Below are positions 1 to 7,603 of a stretch of 9,358 nt of DNA, piece after piece. Made by a program: the position numbers and the translations under genes. How positions within the stretch are numbered: the first letter of the stretch is position 1; each line of letters begins with the position of its first letter. Source of the stretch: Pseudomonadota bacterium (GTDB lineage: Bacteria; Desulfobacterota; Desulfobacteria; Desulfobacterales; Desulfobacteraceae); the NCBI GenBank assembly GCA_018816605.1, contig JAHIVS010000632.1, positions 1 through 9,358 on the forward strand, in the 5' to 3' direction. The notes under the pieces were generated by a model. The model was not told the DNA's origin. It ran no database searches and saw nothing but the letters and a program-made list of their open reading frames with translations.

Positions 1-836
1 ATGTGCCCCTTTTCCTCGGGTCCACCGGCATTGAGACCATGGCCGAGGCGGCAAAAGCATTGGCCGGGGACAAAAAGTGCTTTACAGGCGTGTCTGATTT
101 TTCCATTCCCTATGGGATCAAGCTGCTCAAGGGACGGCCGAAAGAGTTGCTGATCCAGGGAAAACAAAAAGGAGAAGACATGTTTGAATGCAATATCGCT
201 TCTGTGTTTAAAAATCCCCAGGGCAGGGTCATGGGAGACCCAAAACTGCATTACCAGGGTGTTTATCAATTTTCAAATACCGCCCTTGCACCCAGAAAGA
301 TTGATCTGCCGCAATTTTCTCCTGTTTCCTTTGAAGAAGACATCCAGACCCTGGTCTACCATCCCAGGCGGTTGTTTATGTTCGGGCTGTTCGGCACCAT
401 CACGGATATCAATTCCTTTGACGGGACAACGCTTGTGACAACGCTGACAGACAAAAGCTGCGCCGAGTTCTTCAAAGGGGTGAAGGATCCTTCCTTTGTG
501 GCAGCCCCTGTCCTGGTGGATGCCATGTTCCAGACCGGCGGTCTTCTGGAGTTTTTTACCAGCTCCAGAACCGTGCTGCCCTATAGGATGCAGACCCTGA
601 ATTTTTATGGAAATATCCAAAAAAACCAGCCCTATTACTGCATCACCCGAAAAATCACGTCGGGTGCTGAAACCAATACCTATGACCTGACCCTGACCGA
701 TGACAGGGGCAATCTGTATGTGGAAATCCTGGGGTTTGAGATGGTAAAACTCAACCCTTTGGCCGCGGAGGACCAGATCGCGGATAAGATTTCCTATGCG
801 GCTGCAACCATTGGAACGGAAGAAACCGTGGGTTAG
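1..836 (+). CDS. C-terminus of a polyketide/PUFA-synthase-like multidomain protein (dehydratase domain), 5' truncated
   Basis: The frame is open to the left edge, and about 278 residues end at TAG 834-836. The first visible codon, GTG at 3, is probably internal. The opening residues (VPLFLGSTGIETMAEAAK) resemble the N-terminal hotdog of PKS dehydratase (DH) domains just after the catalytic HxxxGxxxxP motif, whose His would lie left of the window. About 170 residues further on, VLVDAMFQTGG supplies the second DH signature, DxxxQ (D173, Q177 counted from the GTG). The last stretch, ending GFEMVKLNPL, is the usual closing strand of the second hotdog. DH domains dehydrate 3-hydroxyacyl-ACP to enoyl-ACP. 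After the domain only about 25 residues remain, so DH is the last module; no ACP or thioesterase follows it. The parent is inferred to be a large iterative PKS or fatty-acid-synthase-like protein, but the KS, AT and ACP domains are not visible. The next gene lies 53 bases downstream on the same strand and may be co-transcribed. Confidence 0.75.
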   Translation, partial: VPLFLGSTGIETMAEAAKALAGDKKCFTGVSDFSIPYGIKLLKGRPKELLIQGKQKGEDMFECNIASVFKNPQGRVMGDPKLHYQGVYQFSNTALAPRKIDLPQFSPVSFEEDIQTLVYHPRRLFMFGLFGTITDINSFDGTTLVTTLTDKSCAEFFKGVKDPSFVAAPVLVDAMFQTGGLLEFFTSSRTVLPYRMQTLNFYGNIQKNQPYYCITRKITSGAETNTYDLTLTDDRGNLYVEILGFEMVKLNPLAAEDQIADKISYAAATIGTEETVG

Positions 837-889
837 GGGTTTATTTCTGTTTCCTTCGGTTTCGTAAACAAAAAATAAAGGAGGGGGCC

Positions 890-1480
890 ATGAAAAAGAC
901 TTTTTTTCATTTGATCCAGGATGTCCAGCAAAAGGGAGAATGTCATCACTGCGGCAGCTACGCCACCTTTTCTCCCTCTGTTAAAACAGTGGGTGAGACA
1001 GGGGCCCTGGACCGGATCGCCTTTGTGGGAAGGCCCTGTCAGATCAACACCATCAGAAAAATGCAGGCATTGGGAATTGTCCCTTCCGATGTCATTGCTT
1101 TTTGCTTCGGGATCAAAGAAAGGTTTGTTTTTTCCCTGGCATCCGGGAAACAGGTTCACATACCGGTGGGGGAACTGGCCGGGGTAAAACGGGAAGCCTG
1201 CAGGTTTTGCCAGGATTTTTCAGCTGAATATGCCGATATTTCATTCGGTGGCCTGGGGGCGGACCATGGGTGGACCACATCCATTACCCGAACCCCTGTG
1301 GGATTGGAGGTCTTTGGAGATGCCCTGGAAAAAGTATGGGTTCCCTTCCGGTTTGAGGACAACCCCAAATATGTTACCCAGGCGGAAGAAAAAATACGCA
1401 GGGCATCCAGGCAGAAAAAAGAAATGTCTGGTCAATACCATATGGCCAGGAAAAAAAAGGGGATCCGGGTGATACAATAG
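890..1480 (+). CDS. Shortened FrhB/FdhB-like (coenzyme F420 hydrogenase/dehydrogenase beta-subunit family) protein
   Basis: ATG 890 follows a strong ribosome binding site (AAAGGAGGGG, 877-886). The 196-residue product carries recognisable parts of the FrhB/FdhB family: FVGRPCQINTIRKMQ (residues about 45-59), then CRFCQDFSAEYADISFGG and GWTTSITRTPVG, the Fe-S and C-terminal signature of the family's C-terminal domain. Full-length members usually have about 300-400 residues and begin with a ferredoxin-like CxxCGxCxxxCP motif. Here the N-terminus reads CHHCGSYATFSP, so the last two cysteines are replaced by Tyr and Ser, and almost everything between that motif and the VGxPCQ segment is absent. 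A second block seems missing between CFG and IKERF. The reading frame is intact throughout. Family members move electrons between ferredoxin/F420-type carriers and a flavin. Whether this version can is doubtful, so it may be a decaying remnant or a condensed electron-transfer protein serving the upstream synthase. Confidence 0.7.
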   Translation: MKKTFFHLIQDVQQKGECHHCGSYATFSPSVKTVGETGALDRIAFVGRPCQINTIRKMQALGIVPSDVIAFCFGIKERFVFSLASGKQVHIPVGELAGVKREACRFCQDFSAEYADISFGGLGADHGWTTSITRTPVGLEVFGDALEKVWVPFRFEDNPKYVTQAEEKIRRASRQKKEMSGQYHMARKKKGIRVIQ

Positions 1481-1518
1481 CCATGGGATAATTTTTGAAA
1501 GCGGCGCATCCCAGTTCC
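1481..1518. other. Convergent intergenic gap without a clear terminator
   Basis: These 38 bases separate two genes that converge. A 6-base inverted repeat (TGGGAT at 1484-1489, ATCCCA at 1508-1513) could form a stem with an 18-base loop. It has no following T-run on either strand, so it is not a convincing intrinsic terminator. Transcripts from both sides may overlap, or termination may be Rho-dependent. Confidence 0.4.
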
Positions 1519-2985
1519 TTATTCTGATGGAAAGGTTGTCAACAGGACTGCCAGGCGGTCCTGGAGATCCCGTGCTTTCCCCGGAGGGCCGGCGATATTC
1601 TGCATGATCATGGTAAAGGCCAGGGGGTCTCCGGCAGCGGTGGTTGTATAACCGGCAAGGGCGGAGATGCCTTCCATGGAACCGGTTTTGCCCTTTAGGA
1701 CCCCTTGGGCAGGCGTTTCTTTCATTCTTTCTTTCAGGGTGCCGTCCCGGCCTGCAATTGCCAGGGCCTTGATGAAAAAAGGTGAGACCGAAGGATCTGC
1801 ATATGCTGCAGCCAGAAGGCCGGTGACCGCATCTGCGGTGGTAAGGTTGTAGCGGGAAAGGCCCGATCCGTCAACCAGCTGCAGCAGGTCCGTTGCCAGG
1901 CCCTTTTGCTCAAGATAGGCCTTGACCCACAGGATACCGTCTTTTGCACTTCCTTTTTGTACGCTTTTTATATGGGAAAGGTACTTGAGCAGGTTCTCCC
2001 CACTTAAATTGTCGCTGGTCTTGAGCATTTCAGTCACAATATCCCCCAGGGAATGGCGGATGGCAACTAGTTTTTTTCCGGAAACCGGCGTATTTCCCAT
2101 GGCCTGCACTTTTGTCGGCACACCGGCCTGGTTCAGCAGCTCCCCCAGCAGGGTCAGACTGTACAATTCCGGCCGCCAGACGGTCAGTTGCCGGGCTGTT
2201 GCCGGGCAATCTGCGGCAAGGGTTCCGGCAACACGGACACGGTTCTCCCGGTCACCCGGGGGCCTGGTTATGGTAATTGCGCAGGCGCCGCCGGGGGCAG
2301 CGGTTGTGGCAATGTTTTCAATCTGGAGATAACGGGTTGGCGGTTCGGTTACAACTGCTGGTGGCAAGGACGCTTTTTGTCCAGGGGTGACCATCACCCT
2401 GACCGTATTTTTGTTTACGCTCAGGGGGGTGAGGTACATGGCTTCGGGTGAGGGTTCATCGTCCCACATCCATCCCTTCCCCCAATACAGCTCATCAAAA
2501 CAACCCGTGTCGCCGACAAGGGTATAGGTGATAGGCCTTGGAAGAATTGCGGCAAGGGTATCGGCCATGATTGTCAAATCGGCTGTTTCCAGAAGGGGAT
2601 CACCGCACCCCCTGAGAAAAAGGGTGGGTTGATCTGAGCTTATGGCAATGGAAGTTTCCATTGAATGGTCAGGGCCGAGGTATGAGAGGGCCGCTGCCCC
2701 GATAAAGAGTTTTTGAAGGGATGCGGGGGAAACCAACAGGTTTGGGTTCATTTCGTAGAGGGTTTCCCCGGTTTTAAGGAAGACCACCTTGATTGCAGCA
2801 AGGGAATGGGGGGACAACTCCCGGGCAATCAAGGCGTCAATTTTTCCCTGGAGCCTTGTGCAAGACGAGGGGGTTGCCGACAAGGGTGCAATCGGCCGGG
2901 AATCGCTCATCCCCCCTTGTGTGGCGCAGCCAAAGAGCAGCAGCAATCCCAACCAGAGCGGTATGTTTAAACAAAACCGTTTCAC
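1519..2985 (-). CDS. dacB: D-alanyl-D-alanine carboxypeptidase/endopeptidase, PBP4 type (peptidase S13), predicted lipoprotein
   Basis: The gene encodes a serine peptidase that trims or opens peptidoglycan cross-links in the periplasm. With the GTG start at 2985 it has 488 residues, normal for family S13. All three penicillin-binding motifs are visible: SxxK as SPASLQK (nucleophile Ser89, Lys92), SxN as SDN (324-326) and KTGS (433-436), plus the conserved VDGSGLSRYN stretch before KTG. The GTG is preferred because AAGGA (2998-2994) sits 8 bases upstream. It also gives a compact lipoprotein signal peptide: KR at positions 2-3, a hydrophobic core, and LLFGC with Cys20. Ala at +2 predicts outer-membrane sorting by the E. 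coli rule. An ATG at 3021 in the same frame would add 12 residues but has no properly spaced ribosome binding site. It is the last gene of the efflux operon, 45 bases after the outer-membrane factor. The enzyme call is secure; the link to efflux is inferred from position only. Confidence 0.9.
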   Translation of the reverse strand: MKRFCLNIPLWLGLLLLFGCATQGGMSDSRPIAPLSATPSSCTRLQGKIDALIARELSPHSLAAIKVVFLKTGETLYEMNPNLLVSPASLQKLFIGAAALSYLGPDHSMETSIAISSDQPTLFLRGCGDPLLETADLTIMADTLAAILPRPITYTLVGDTGCFDELYWGKGWMWDDEPSPEAMYLTPLSVNKNTVRVMVTPGQKASLPPAVVTEPPTRYLQIENIATTAAPGGACAITITRPPGDRENRVRVAGTLAADCPATARQLTVWRPELYSLTLLGELLNQAGVPTKVQAMGNTPVSGKKLVAIRHSLGDIVTEMLKTSDNLSGENLLKYLSHIKSVQKGSAKDGILWVKAYLEQKGLATDLLQLVDGSGLSRYNLTTADAVTGLLAAAYADPSVSPFFIKALAIAGRDGTLKERMKETPAQGVLKGKTGSMEGISALAGYTTTAAGDPLAFTMIMQNIAGPPGKARDLQDRLAVLLTTFPSE

Positions 2986-2993
2986 CGTGTGGT

Positions 2994-2998
2994 TCCTT
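2994..2998 (-). promoter_or_regulatory. Ribosome binding site deciding the dacB start
   Basis: AAGGA on the minus strand lies 8 bases before the GTG at 2985-2983. The competing ATG at 3021 has only a GGAGG inside the preceding gene about 25 bases away, too far to be effective. This favours the shorter protein. Confidence 0.65.
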
Positions 2999-3030
2999 TT
3001 TAAACCCGGTTTATCCGTCATGACTATGTA

Positions 3031-4452
3031 TTATGGCTGTCCGCCTCCGAGTACCTTGTACAAGGTAACAAGGTTGCTCAGATACGCCTGCCGGATCATC
3101 ACCGCATTCTGTTCAGCCCCGAAAAGAGATCTCTGGGAATCCAGCACGGTCAAAAAATTATCAATGCCGTTTTGATAGCGGGCATGGGACAATTCATATG
3201 CGTTGCGGCTGGCGGCAACCAGGGCATTCTGGGCAGCCAGCTGATCTTTGTATGTGCCCCTGGCCGCCAACTGGTCCGCTACCTCCCTGAAGGCTGTCTG
3301 GAGGGCGGCTTCATATTTTGCCGCCGCCATTTTTTCACTCACCCGGGCGACCTCCAGGCTTGCCTTGAGGCCCTCCCGATTGAATATGGGGATGGAAACA
3401 GACGGGGAAAAGTTCCATGCCCACCCTGCGCCCGACGAGACCAAAGAGGAGAGGCTGTCACTGGCAAGCCCCAAGGAACCGGTGAGACTGATCCGCGGAT
3501 AAAGGGCCGCCCGGGCTGCGCCGATATCCGCATTGGCGGCTTTTAATCGGTGCTCTGCCTCCCGGATGTCCGGCCTTGCCAGCAAAATTGTAGAGGGCAG
3601 GCCCTGGGGAAGGTTCTCCATGAATTGAACCTGGTCCAGGGTTTCGCTGTTGTCCAGAAGGTCTTCCACCGGAGATCCCGCAAGCAGGACAATGGCATTT
3701 TTTGCCTGGGCCGTCAAACGGGTATATTGGGCAATGGAAACCTTTGCGCTTTCAACGGATGTCGCGGCCTGGGCCAGATCAAGCCGTGTGGCCGAACCCA
3801 CTTCATATTGCAGTTTCACCACTGCATGGGTTTCTTCCTGTGCCGTGGACGTATTTTTTGCCAGCAGCAGCAGCTTTTTATTGGCCAGATATGTCAAATA
3901 GGCGTCTGTGGTCTGGGCTATGAGTGCAATGCGGGTGTTTAAAAGGGCTTCCCCGGTTGCCAGATAGAGTTCAAGGGCCTCCTGGTTCAGGCTTTTCACC
4001 CGGCCAAAGAAATCAAGCTCATAGGCGGTCACACCCACATTGGCGTTAACGCTTGAACTGGTCGTGGATCTGCCTGTGGGGCTCAGGTCTTCAGGTGTAC
4101 CTGTCCGGGATCCGGAACCTGTTCCCGCAATGGTCGGCAAAGTGTCGGATCGCTGTATCCTGTATGCCGCCTTTGCCTTCTCAATGGTGAGCAGGGCAAG
4201 TTTCAGGTTGGGGTTGTTTTCCAGGGCCCTTTCAATAAGGGCGTTCAGGGTATCTGATAGGAAATAGTCTTTCCAGGCGATATCAGATACATGGGCATCG
4301 GCGGTCCTGGCGGTGGTTCCTGCCGGCGGATAGGCCTGGCCCTGGGGCCAGGTCTCTGGGACAGAAAGTTTTGGCTGCTGGTATCCGGGGATCAGGGTGC
4401 AGCCGGAAATGAGCACCAGTAATACTGCAATTGCAATTATCCTATTTGACAT
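3031..4452 (-). CDS. Outer-membrane efflux channel lipoprotein, NodT/OprM/TtgC family
   Basis: This is the outer-membrane factor of the tripartite pump: a trimeric TolC-like channel that carries substrate from the permease/adaptor complex to the outside. It has 473 residues, typical for the family. The N-terminus is a lipoprotein signal peptide ending LISGC, with acylated Cys18 and Thr at +2, consistent with the outer membrane. Two internal OEP repeats are visible. The first includes [12 protein letters not shown] (143-154) and [14 protein letters not shown] (216-229). The second begins after the family hallmark [12 protein letters not shown] (292-303) and includes [14 protein letters not shown] and [18 protein letters not shown] (426-443). 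ATG 4452 overlaps the end of the permease gene by 11 bases. Its ribosome binding site, GAGGTGA (4462-4456), lies inside the permease coding sequence, so translation is probably coupled. Substrate range cannot be read from the sequence. Confidence 0.95.
   Translation of the reverse strand: MSNRIIAIAVLLVLISGCTLIPGYQQPKLSVPETWPQGQAYPPAGTTARTADAHVSDIAWKDYFLSDTLNALIERALENNPNLKLALLTIEKAKAAYRIQRSDTLPTIAGTGSGSRTGTPEDLSPTGRSTTSSSVNANVGVTAYELDFFGRVKSLNQEALELYLATGEALLNTRIALIAQTTDAYLTYLANKKLLLLAKNTSTAQEETHAVVKLQYEVGSATRLDLAQAATSVESAKVSIAQYTRLTAQAKNAIVLLAGSPVEDLLDNSETLDQVQFMENLPQGLPSTILLARPDIREAEHRLKAANADIGAARAALYPRISLTGSLGLASDSLSSLVSSGAGWAWNFSPSVSIPIFNREGLKASLEVARVSEKMAAAKYEAALQTAFREVADQLAARGTYKDQLAAQNALVAASRNAYELSHARYQNGIDNFLTVLDSQRSLFGAEQNAVMIRQAYLSNLVTLYKVLGGGQP
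4442..4452 (-). promoter_or_regulatory. 11-base gene overlap with embedded ribosome binding site (translational coupling)
   Basis: On the minus strand the last bases of the permease gene, including its TAG stop, also form the first codons of the outer-membrane factor, ATG TCA AAT AG. The Shine-Dalgarno GAGGTGA (4462-4456) is inside the permease frame, so ribosomes finishing the permease can reinitiate on the channel gene. Coupling is inferred from this arrangement. Confidence 0.75.
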
Positions 4453-7400
4453 ATTTCACCTCATTTCGGGCATCGGTCCCCTGTTTTTTTTTGCCAGACC
4501 CCTTTTCAATGATAACAAAGAACAGCGGAACAAAGATGATGGCCAGGGTTGTTGCCGCCACCATGCCGCCGATGACCCCGATTCCGATGGCATTCTGACT
4601 GGCCGACCCGGCCCCGTTTGACAGGGCAAGGGGGGTAACCCCCAGGATGAATGCCAGGGATGTCATAAGAATGGGGCGCAGCCTCAGTTCTGCAGCCGAC
4701 ATGGCTGAAATGAGGATATTATTCCCTTTTTCATGGAGATCCTTTGCAAATTCAACAATCAGGATGGCGTTTTTGGCCGAAAGACCGATGGTGGTGAGCA
4801 GCCCGATTTGAAAATATACGTCATTGGAAAGCCCGGCCGAAAGGGTGGCAACAACAGACCCGACAATCCCCAGGGGAACAATCAGCATGACCGAAAAAGG
4901 AATGGACCAGCTTTCATACAATGCCGCAAGGCAGAGGAAAACAAAGAGCAGGGACACCGAATATAAAAGGGTTGTCTGGGAGCCTGCCATTCTCTCTTCA
5001 TAGGAGATTCCGGTCCATTCGAGCCCGATTCCCTTGGGCAGTTTGGCTGCAAGGGTCTGGATTATTTCCATGGCATCTCCGGAACTGATGCCCGAAGCCG
5101 GGGCACCCAGGATTTCCATTGAGGCCAGACCGTTGTACCGTTCAAGTCTGGGGGATCCGTATGTCCACCGCCCTTTGGCAAAGGAAGAAAAGGGCACCAT
5201 TTCATTTTTGTTGTTACGGACATACCATTTGTCGATGTCTTCGGGGAGCATCCGAAAGCTTGCATCCCCCTGCATAAACACTCTTTTCACCCGGCCCTTG
5301 TCCATAAAATCGTTCACATAGGAGGATCCCCATGCGGTGGTCAGGGTATTGGTGATGTCCGAAGTGGCAAGGCCCAGGATTTCTGCTTTTTCATAGTCAA
5401 TGTCCAGTTTGTACTGGGGCACGTCTGCCAGGCCGTTTGGGCGGATGCCCACAAGATTGGGGTCCTTTGATGCCATGCCCAGCATCATGTTTTTGGCATT
5501 TGCCAGGGCTTCATGTCCAAGGCCGGCCTGGTCGACCAGCTGAAAATCAAAACCGTTTGAACTGCCCAGCTCGACAATCGGAGGGGGAATAAAGGCAAAT
5601 ACAGCGGCATCCTTGATGGTCGTATATAGTCTGGCCATGGCTCTTTGGGCAATGGCAGAAGATTTTTGGTCCGGCCGGGTTCTCAGATCCCAGTCTTTGA
5701 GTTGGATAAAGCCCATCCCCACATTTTGCCCCTGTCCGGCAAAACTGAAGCCGGTAACCGTGAAGATGCTCTTCACATTTTGGGCCTCCTGAATCAGAAA
5801 ATAATCTTCCGCCTGTTTTACGCTCTGCCGGGTCCGCTCCATGGTGGCGCCGGGGGGGGCGGAAACCATCATCATCATCATCCCCTGATCTTCATCGGGT
5901 AAAAAGGAAGTGGGTAGCAACTGGAACATGTAGGCCAGGCCCCCAAGAATAACCAGATAGACCATGATGAACCGGATGGATCTTGCCGCAACATATCCCA
6001 CGCTTTTCCGGTATGCCAGTCTCGTGGCATTAAAATTTTTATTAAACCAGCCGAAAAACCCTTTTTTCTCTTTTTTGCCGGCCGGATCCAGGGGCAAAAG
6101 CAGGGTGGCGCACAGGGCCGGTGTCAGTACCAGGGCCACCAGAACGGACAGGGTCATGGCCGATACAATGGTAATGGAAAACTGGCGGTAGATCGCTCCT
6201 GTGGAGCCGCTGAAAAAAGCCATGGGGATGAACACAGCGGAAAGAACCAGGGCGATTCCCACCAGGGCGCCGGTGATCTGCTGCATGGATTCTTTGGTTG
6301 CCTCTTTGGGTGAAATCCTTTTTTCGTCCATGACCCGCTCAACATTTTCCACCACCACAATGGCGTCATCCACCAATAGACCTATGGCAAGCACCATGGC
6401 AAACATGGTCAGCACATTGATGGTAAACCCGAATGCGGATAAAATGCCAAAGGTGCCCAGCAGAACCACGGGCACGGCAATGGTCGGGATCAGGGTGGCA
6501 CGAAAGTTCTGCAAAAACAGATACATGACAAAGAAAACCAGGAGAATGGCTTCGAAAAGGGTTTTTACGACCTCCTCTATGGAGAGCTTGACAAAGGGGG
6601 TGGTATCATAGGGATACACGACTTTGATTCCCGGAGGCATAAAGGCTTCAAGCTCCTTGACTTTGGCTTTAATCCGTTTTCCCGTGTCAAGGGCATTGGC
6701 ACCGGTTGCAAGGCTGACCGCCATGCCCGATGCATCCCTTCCCTTGTACCGGGCGATGGTGTCGTAGGATTGGGCCCCCAGTTCGACCTTTGCAATGTCT
6801 TTGAGTCTGACCTGGGAACCATCGGGGTTCACTTTGACCAGAATTTCTTCAAAATCCGCCACTGTCTGCAATTTGGATTGGGCCGAAATGGTGGCGTTTA
6901 TTTGTTGCCCCTTCAGTGCCGGAGCCCCGCCCAACTGGCCCGGGGTGATATCGGAGTTCCGGGCCCAAATGGCTGATTTTAGGTCCGAAGGCATCAGGCC
7001 ATAGGAGTGCAGTTTTTCCGGGTTAAGCCAGATGCGCATGGAATGCTGCTGGCCGAACACGGTCAAATCCCCGACGCCCTGAACCCGGCTTATGGGATCC
7101 GCTATGGACGACTTGATATAGTCTCCGATGTCATGCTCATCCATGCTGCCGTCCTCGGAATACAGGGCCACAATCAACAAAAAGCTTTTGGTGGCCTTGC
7201 TCACGGTTACGCCCTGGGACTGAACTTCCTGGGGCAACAGGCTTTTTACCGCCTGGACCTTGTTTTGCACCTGGACCTGGGCAATGTCAGGATCTGCTTC
7301 CGGTTCAAATGTCAGGGTGATGGCCAGTTGGCCGCTGCCGGTGCTGGAGGAGGAAAAATACCTGAGGTGATCAATGCCTGTGAGGTTCTGCTCAATGACC

Positions 7401-7588
7401 TGGGTGACGCTGTTCTCCAGTATCTGGGCAGATGCACCCGGATAGACCGTGGAGATGCTGATGCTGGGCGGCGCGATCTTGGGGTATTGTTCTATGGGCA
7501 GGGTCAGCACGGCAAAGAGTCCTGCCAGCATGATGACAATGGCAATAACCCAGGCAAATATGGGGCGTTCTATAAAAAATTTCGACAT
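4442..7588 (-). CDS. RND multidrug efflux permease, HAE1 family (AcrB/MexB/TtgB-like)
   Basis: This inner-membrane proton/drug antiporter is the engine of the tripartite pump. It has 1048 residues, against 1049 in E. coli AcrB. The layout is canonical: TM1 (about 10-28), periplasmic porter loop, TM2-6 (about 340-495), TM7 (about 540-557), second porter loop, TM8-12 (about 873-1028). The proton-relay residues are present: D407 and D408 in [15 protein letters not shown]939 in [13 protein letters not shown] (AcrB K940), R969 and T976 in the RLRPILMTS segment. The phenylalanines of the AcrB deep binding pocket are conserved: F136, F178, F609, F614, F616, F627. The switch loop reads [10 protein letters not shown], close to AcrB. 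These features place it among drug/solvent pumps rather than heavy-metal (CusA) pumps. ATG 7588 has AGGA 7 bases upstream, 15 bases after the adaptor stop. Oddities are five consecutive methionines at 570-574 and an adjoining C8 run. Confidence 0.97.
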   Translation of the reverse strand: MSKFFIERPIFAWVIAIVIMLAGLFAVLTLPIEQYPKIAPPSISISTVYPGASAQILENSVTQVIEQNLTGIDHLRYFSSSSTGSGQLAITLTFEPEADPDIAQVQVQNKVQAVKSLLPQEVQSQGVTVSKATKSFLLIVALYSEDGSMDEHDIGDYIKSSIADPISRVQGVGDLTVFGQQHSMRIWLNPEKLHSYGLMPSDLKSAIWARNSDITPGQLGGAPALKGQQINATISAQSKLQTVADFEEILVKVNPDGSQVRLKDIAKVELGAQSYDTIARYKGRDASGMAVSLATGANALDTGKRIKAKVKELEAFMPPGIKVVYPYDTTPFVKLSIEEVVKTLFEAILLVFFVMYLFLQNFRATLIPTIAVPVVLLGTFGILSAFGFTINVLTMFAMVLAIGLLVDDAIVVVENVERVMDEKRISPKEATKESMQQITGALVGIALVLSAVFIPMAFFSGSTGAIYRQFSITIVSAMTLSVLVALVLTPALCATLLLPLDPAGKKEKKGFFGWFNKNFNATRLAYRKSVGYVAARSIRFIMVYLVILGGLAYMFQLLPTSFLPDEDQGMMMMMVSAPPGATMERTRQSVKQAEDYFLIQEAQNVKSIFTVTGFSFAGQGQNVGMGFIQLKDWDLRTRPDQKSSAIAQRAMARLYTTIKDAAVFAFIPPPIVELGSSNGFDFQLVDQAGLGHEALANAKNMMLGMASKDPNLVGIRPNGLADVPQYKLDIDYEKAEILGLATSDITNTLTTAWGSSYVNDFMDKGRVKRVFMQGDASFRMLPEDIDKWYVRNNKNEMVPFSSFAKGRWTYGSPRLERYNGLASMEILGAPASGISSGDAMEIIQTLAAKLPKGIGLEWTGISYEERMAGSQTTLLYSVSLLFVFLCLAALYESWSIPFSVMLIVPLGIVGSVVATLSAGLSNDVYFQIGLLTTIGLSAKNAILIVEFAKDLHEKGNNILISAMSAAELRLRPILMTSLAFILGVTPLALSNGAGSASQNAIGIGVIGGMVAATTLAIIFVPLFFVIIEKGSGKKKQGTDARNEVKYVK
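4484..4492 (-). repeat. A9 homopolymer near the 3' end of the permease gene
   Basis: Nine T on the plus strand are nine A in the coding strand and encode three lysines (about K1033-K1035), 14 residues before the permease stop. A one-base gain would move the stop to the TGA just upstream of the channel start, inside its ribosome-binding region, changing only the cytoplasmic tail. Confidence 0.6.
5852..5859 (-). repeat. C8 homopolymer in the permease gene
   Basis: Eight G on the plus strand are eight C in the coding strand, spanning the Ala-Pro-Pro codons of SAPPGAT in the second periplasmic loop. It lies 7 bases from the ATG repeat. A slip here would truncate the pump in the middle of the second half. 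The residues fit the family, so the run may simply reflect codon choice. Confidence 0.6.
5867..5881 (-). repeat. Five tandem ATG codons (Met570-574) in the permease gene
   Basis: The plus strand reads CAT five times, giving five methionine codons in a row on the coding strand after DEDQG. By alignment from memory, AcrB has GVFMTM here, so two of the methionines are ancestral positions and three are substitutions. The reading frame and length are unchanged relative to AcrB. Confidence 0.85.
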
Positions 7589-7603
7589 TCTTTTATCCTG
7601 TTA

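Noticed and set aside
839..869. GTTTA/TAAAC inverted repeat between the synthase and the FrhB-like gene
   Set aside because: It is five bases with a long loop, no GC-rich stem and no T-run. It is neither a terminator nor an evident operator.
1451..1458. A8 run near the end of the FrhB-like gene as a programmed frameshift site
   Set aside because: It lies about ten codons from the stop. A slip would change only a short basic tail, and no stimulatory structure is apparent.
1484..1513. Inverted repeat TGGGAT/ATCCCA between the convergent genes as a bidirectional terminator
   Set aside because: The stem is only 6 bases with an 18-base loop and no T-run follows on either strand.
4442..7588. Heavy-metal (CusA-like) RND pump because of the methionine run
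   Set aside because: The AcrB-type phenylalanine pocket, switch loop, proton-relay pattern, length and AcrA-like adaptor all indicate the HAE1 drug-efflux family.
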